Source: Candidatus Brocadiaceae bacterium
GTDB lineage: Bacteria > Planctomycetota > Brocadiia > Brocadiales > Bathyanammoxibiaceae
Length of the DNA: 7,584 nucleotides
Assembly: GCA_030018855.1 (NCBI GenBank)
Contig: JASEHG010000098.1
Coordinates: forward strand, 1 to 7,584
Direction of reading: 5' to 3'
Positions 5,002 through 7,584 of this stretch are shown here, piece by piece. Within the stretch, counting starts at the first letter, position 1. Every line of letters starts with the position of its first letter. The notes beneath the pieces were generated by a model that was not told the DNA's origin, did not search any database, and was given only the letters and a program-made list of their open reading frames with translations. The translations under genes were made by a program, and so were the position numbers.

Positions 5002-6444
5002 ATGGAGGAAGACTTGAGGGTCGCACTATTAAATCCGCCTTCATATGCAGATTTTGACGGCGGGGCCGGTTCCCGCTACCAGGCTACCAGGGAGGTGACC
5101 AGCTTCTGGTATCCCACCTGGTTATGCTACCCGGCAGGGATGATTGAGGGTAGCAAGGTGATTGACGCCCCGGCAGAACACCTGACTCTGGAGGAGACCC
5201 TGGGCCGGCTGAAGGGCTATGACCTGGTGGCAATCTACACCAGCGCCGCCTCGTTCAACAAGGACGTGCAGACCGCTGGGGCCATCAAGGCACAAAACAG
5301 TAAGGCACTTGTTGCCGTGGTAGGTCCCCATCCCAGCGCCGTACCAGAGGAGTGCCTCAGGGCCTCAAATCACATAGACTTTGTCTGCCGTAGGGAGTTT
5401 GACTACACCATAAAGGAGGTAGCAGAAGGCAAGGGGCTTAAAGACGTATCAGGCATCAGCTACCGGAAGAATGGGCAGATAATCCATAACCCTGACAGGG
5501 GGCCTATAAACGACCTTGACGCCCTCCCCTTCGTGGTGGAGACCTACAAGAGGGACTTAAACATCCATAACTATCAAATACCCTACCTCAAGAGGCCCTA
5601 CGTCTCCATATACACGGGGAGGGGTTGTCCCGCCCAGTGTATATTCTGCCTCTGGCCCCAGACCTTTACCGGGAATACCTACAGGGTGAGGAGTCCTCAG
5701 AACGTGGTGGAAGAGGTCCAACTCGCCGTCAAGTATTTCCCGGAGGCCAATGAGATATTCTTTGACGACGACACCTTTACTGCCAACCGCTCCAGGGTGC
5801 ACGAGATATGTAAGGGACTAAAGCCCCTCGGCATCACATGGTCTACCACCAGCCGGGTGACTACCGACCCTGAGACCTTAAAGGCGATGAAGGACTCAGG
5901 TCTGCGGCTCCTCGTGGTAGGGTATGAATCGGGGAGTCAGAAGATACTGAACAACGTGAAGAAAGGGGTCACGCTGGAACAGGCCAGGGAATTTACAAAG
6001 AACTGCAAGAAGCTGGGTATCCAGATACACGGGGCCTTTATACTGGGGCTTCCAGAGGAGACAAAGGAGACCATAGAAGAATCAATCAGGTTTGCCAGGG
6101 AGATGAACCCCGACACCATCCAGGTCTCTCTGGCCTCCCCCTACCCTGGGACAAAGTTTTATGAGATGTGCCGGGAGAGGGGCTATCTGGTAGAGGAAAA
6201 TCTGGTGATGGATCGTGGGTATCAGAACTGTTGTGTGCGTTATCCCACTTTGAGCCACGAGGAGGTCTTCCGGGCAGTTGAGAGATTCTACAAAAAGTTC
6301 TATTACCGCCCCGGGTTCATTTTCAAGATACTTAAAAAGATACTCTTTGACAGAGAAGAGAGGAAACGAATCCTCAGGGAAGGTAAGGAGTTCAAGGCGT
6401 TCCTCGCCCGCAGGAAGGGACTCGCCAAGGGGAAGAAGTGTTAA
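5002..6444 (+). CDS. hpnJ: Hopanoid biosynthesis radical SAM protein HpnJ
   Basis: A cytoplasmic radical SAM enzyme of 480 residues, close to the usual HpnJ length. Recognised from family-typical stretches: NPPSYADFDGGAGSRYQA (11-28), SFWYPTWL (34-41), CRREFDYTIKEVAEG (129-143) and GRGCPAQCIFCLWPQT (206-221). The Fe-S/SAM motif is C209-X3-C213-X2-C216. The N-terminal 150 residues resemble the B12-binding-type domain of such enzymes but show no clear cobalamin His motif. FFDDDTFT and LRLLVVGYESGSQ in the barrel are typical. In Burkholderia cenocepacia, HpnJ is reported to contract the amino-sugar ring of bacteriohopanetetrol glucosamine to form the cyclitol ether head group. No other known hpn gene is in this window, so the substrate here could differ. 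The start is uncertain: a TTG at 5014 has the better ribosome site. The gene overlaps the next radical SAM gene by seven bases. Confidence 0.9.
   Translation: MEEDLRVALLNPPSYADFDGGAGSRYQATREVTSFWYPTWLCYPAGMIEGSKVIDAPAEHLTLEETLGRLKGYDLVAIYTSAASFNKDVQTAGAIKAQNSKALVAVVGPHPSAVPEECLRASNHIDFVCRREFDYTIKEVAEGKGLKDVSGISYRKNGQIIHNPDRGPINDLDALPFVVETYKRDLNIHNYQIPYLKRPYVSIYTGRGCPAQCIFCLWPQTFTGNTYRVRSPQNVVEEVQLAVKYFPEANEIFFDDDTFTANRSRVHEICKGLKPLGITWSTTSRVTTDPETLKAMKDSGLRLLVVGYESGSQKILNNVKKGVTLEQAREFTKNCKKLGIQIHGAFILGLPEETKETIEESIRFAREMNPDTIQVSLASPYPGTKFYEMCRERGYLVEENLVMDRGYQNCCVRYPTLSHEEVFRAVERFYKKFYYRPGFIFKILKKILFDREERKRILREGKEFKAFLARRKGLAKGKKC
5004..5009 (+). promoter_or_regulatory. Shine-Dalgarno that may set a TTG start for hpnJ
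   Basis: GGAGGA falls inside the first codons if ATG 5002 is used, but lies four bases before an in-frame TTG at 5014. The ATG has only TAGGGA directly touching it, with no spacer. Starting at 5014 gives MRVALLNPPS, placing Met seven residues before the conserved NPPS stretch. Confidence 0.5.
6427..6433 (+). promoter_or_regulatory. Ribosome binding site for the GTG start of the second radical SAM gene
   Basis: AAGGGGA lies in the last codons of hpnJ, four bases before GTG 6438. With the seven-base overlap (6438-6444) this indicates coupled translation. No other Met codon occurs before the catalytic cysteines, which supports the GTG. Confidence 0.6.
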
Positions 6445-7532
6445 ACGGCAGTACCCTTAGAAAGAATTACGCCCTGGTAAAGGAGGCCATCCTCAACGGT
6501 GGTCCCAGCTTCATAAACTTTGCCCTCACCAACGCCTGCAACGCCAAGTGTAGTTTCTGCACCTTCCCCAGTGTGCCAGCGCAGGATAGGGTGTACGTGG
6601 AGGCCCACAGGGCCAAAGAGGCACTGGACATCCTGTATGACAGGGGGATATGGTACATCACCTTTGTGGGGGGAGAACCGCTACTCCATCCCCAGGTGTG
6701 GGATATCATAGGCTATGCTAATAGCAAGGGCATAGTCTGTATGATGTCCACCAATGCCTTCTATCTAAATGAAAATGCGGTAAGGGCTATGAAGGAGGCA
6801 GGGCTGAGCACCCTCTTCATCTCCATTGATACCCCGTCTGCGGAGGAGCACGAGAGGAACCGTGGGCTACCAGGGGTCTGTCAGAACATAAAAGAGATGG
6901 TCCCCCTGCTGAAACGGGCAGGTATCAACTGTATTGCCTCGGTAACTATCAGTAAGGTAATCAAGGATTATTTTAAACTCCCCGGCTTCCTCAAGGGACT
7001 GGGGTTGGAGAGGATTACCTTTTCCAACCCGATGATGCTATATGCGGATTCCTATGCTGGCTACAAGGATTCACCGCTAATAGACTTCACGCCTGAGGAG
7101 ATAGTTCAGGTCTTTCGGGATATAAAGAGGCTAAAGGCAGAATTCACGGTGCTTAACCCTACGGCCTCCCTTAATGACATGATAAGATTCTTCAGTAAAG
7201 AAAAGGTGAAATTCCCCTGCCTGGGGGGTTATAAATCCTTCTACGTGGACTGGAAGCTGGACGTATATCCCTGTCAGACCTTGAACGAGAAGATGGGCAC
7301 CATATATGAATTCCCCACGGTGCCACTCAAAAGATTAAACTGCAACCTCTGCATAAACGAGTGTTATAGGGAGCCTAGCCTTATGCAATATATCGCCATC
7401 TCTATTAGCGACGCATTGGCGGATTTTCGTGGAGGGAGGCTAAAAGGAGGCCTTGGGAAGCTGTTAGACGGTAATAACCTTATCTCCCTCTGGGCCAGCG
7501 TGGAAGAGTGGAGGGCCGGGGGGCGGATTTAG
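6438..7532 (+). CDS. Radical SAM enzyme with SPASM/twitch-like C-terminal cysteines
   Basis: A 364-residue cytoplasmic radical SAM enzyme. The SAM-binding 4Fe-4S motif is C34-X3-C38-X2-C41 (CNAKCSFC), followed by GGEP at 78-81, STN at 104-106 and SIDTP at 129-133, the usual barrel landmarks. The C-terminal region carries C261, C279 and the cluster C302-X2-C305-X3-C309. The first pair fits the opening of a SPASM/twitch motif (Cys, a loop with Gly, Cys), so one auxiliary Fe-S cluster is likely. There is no B12 domain, and the motif differs from HpnH, which I considered and rejected. The substrate is unknown. Overlap with hpnJ suggests a coupled step on a hopanoid side chain; that is inference from context. 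A peptide-maturase role is less likely because no small precursor ORF is evident nearby. Confidence 0.9.
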   Translation: MLNGSTLRKNYALVKEAILNGGPSFINFALTNACNAKCSFCTFPSVPAQDRVYVEAHRAKEALDILYDRGIWYITFVGGEPLLHPQVWDIIGYANSKGIVCMMSTNAFYLNENAVRAMKEAGLSTLFISIDTPSAEEHERNRGLPGVCQNIKEMVPLLKRAGINCIASVTISKVIKDYFKLPGFLKGLGLERITFSNPMMLYADSYAGYKDSPLIDFTPEEIVQVFRDIKRLKAEFTVLNPTASLNDMIRFFSKEKVKFPCLGGYKSFYVDWKLDVYPCQTLNEKMGTIYEFPTVPLKRLNCNLCINECYREPSLMQYIAISISDALADFRGGRLKGGLGKLLDGNNLISLWASVEEWRAGGRI

Positions 7533-7550
7533 GGGATAGGGGGTGGGGGG
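7513..7550 (+). other. G-run cluster across the last stop codon, possible G-quadruplex
   Basis: Five G-runs of 3, 6, 4, 5 and 6 bases (7513-7515, 7518-7523, 7532-7535, 7539-7543, 7545-7550) sit within 38 bases, overlapping the TAG at 7530-7532. The last four, with short loops, satisfy a simple quadruplex pattern on the coding strand and so also in the mRNA. Confidence 0.5.
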
Positions 7551-7559
7551 AAAAATTTA

Positions 7560-7580
7560 TTGTAAATTGTAAATTGGAAA
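7560..7580. repeat. Tandem AT-rich heptamers at the right edge
   Basis: TTGTAAA (7560-7566), TTGTAAA (7567-7573) and TTGGAAA (7574-7580) are in tandem, followed by TTTA to the window end. This looks like the edge of another AT-rich intergenic repeat, cut off by the window boundary. Confidence 0.65.
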
Positions 7581-7584
7581 TTTA

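Noticed and set aside
5002..6444. BchE-like or generic B12 radical SAM methyltransferase
   Set aside because: HpnJ-specific stretches (DFDGGAGSRYQA, SFWYPTWL, CRREFDYTIKEVAEG) fit HpnJ far better.
6438..7532. HpnH (adenosylhopane synthase)
   Set aside because: The N-terminus, the spacing around CNAKCSFC and the SPASM-like C-terminal cysteines do not match HpnH as I know it.

Overview
This is a bacterial chromosome fragment of medium GC with two functional blocks. From left to right it holds an ammonium-sensing signalling module on the + strand, a short convergent junction, an Rrf2-family regulator on the - strand, and a + strand pair of radical SAM genes. All six genes are intact except the first, which runs off the left edge. 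There is no tRNA, rRNA, CRISPR array, transposase or phage gene.

Block 1 (1-4244): the first gene is an Amt ammonium channel fused to two PAS domains and a histidine kinase. It overlaps by four bases (ATGA) with a stand-alone CheY-like receiver. After a 150-base repeat-filled gap comes a second receiver fused to a single-domain KaiC-like ATPase. Neither receiver protein has a recognisable DNA-binding domain. The likely flow is external ammonium, kinase, receiver(s), and then a protein-level output through the ATPase. The Amt-kinase architecture matches the ammonium sensor/transducer described from the anammox planctomycete Kuenenia stuttgartiensis.

Block 2 (4278-7532): an Rrf2 regulator with an Fe-S-type cysteine triad is transcribed leftwards. 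It diverges from hpnJ, a hopanoid-tailoring radical SAM gene. hpnJ overlaps by seven bases with a second radical SAM gene carrying SPASM/twitch-like C-terminal cysteines. Between the divergent genes are two back-to-back promoters, each with TTGACA, a 16-bp spacer and a near-consensus -10. The layout suggests an iron-, redox- or NO-responsive switch over a hopanoid side-chain modification operon.

Intergenic DNA is rich in structure: a four-copy AT-rich 19-mer inside block 1, GC-rich palindromes at 4247-4275 and 4909-4994, stem-loops in the rrf2 leader, a G-run cluster over the last stop codon, and AT-rich heptamers at the right edge.

Organism: probably a Planctomycetota member related to the anammox lineage (Brocadiales), inferred from the Amt-kinase fusion, hopanoid genes and repeat style. 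Other hopanoid-making, largely uncultured groups such as NC10, Nitrospirota or Omnitrophota are not excluded. Arginine is very often AGG/AGA and isoleucine often ATA in all six genes, so there is no sign that any one gene is a recent import.
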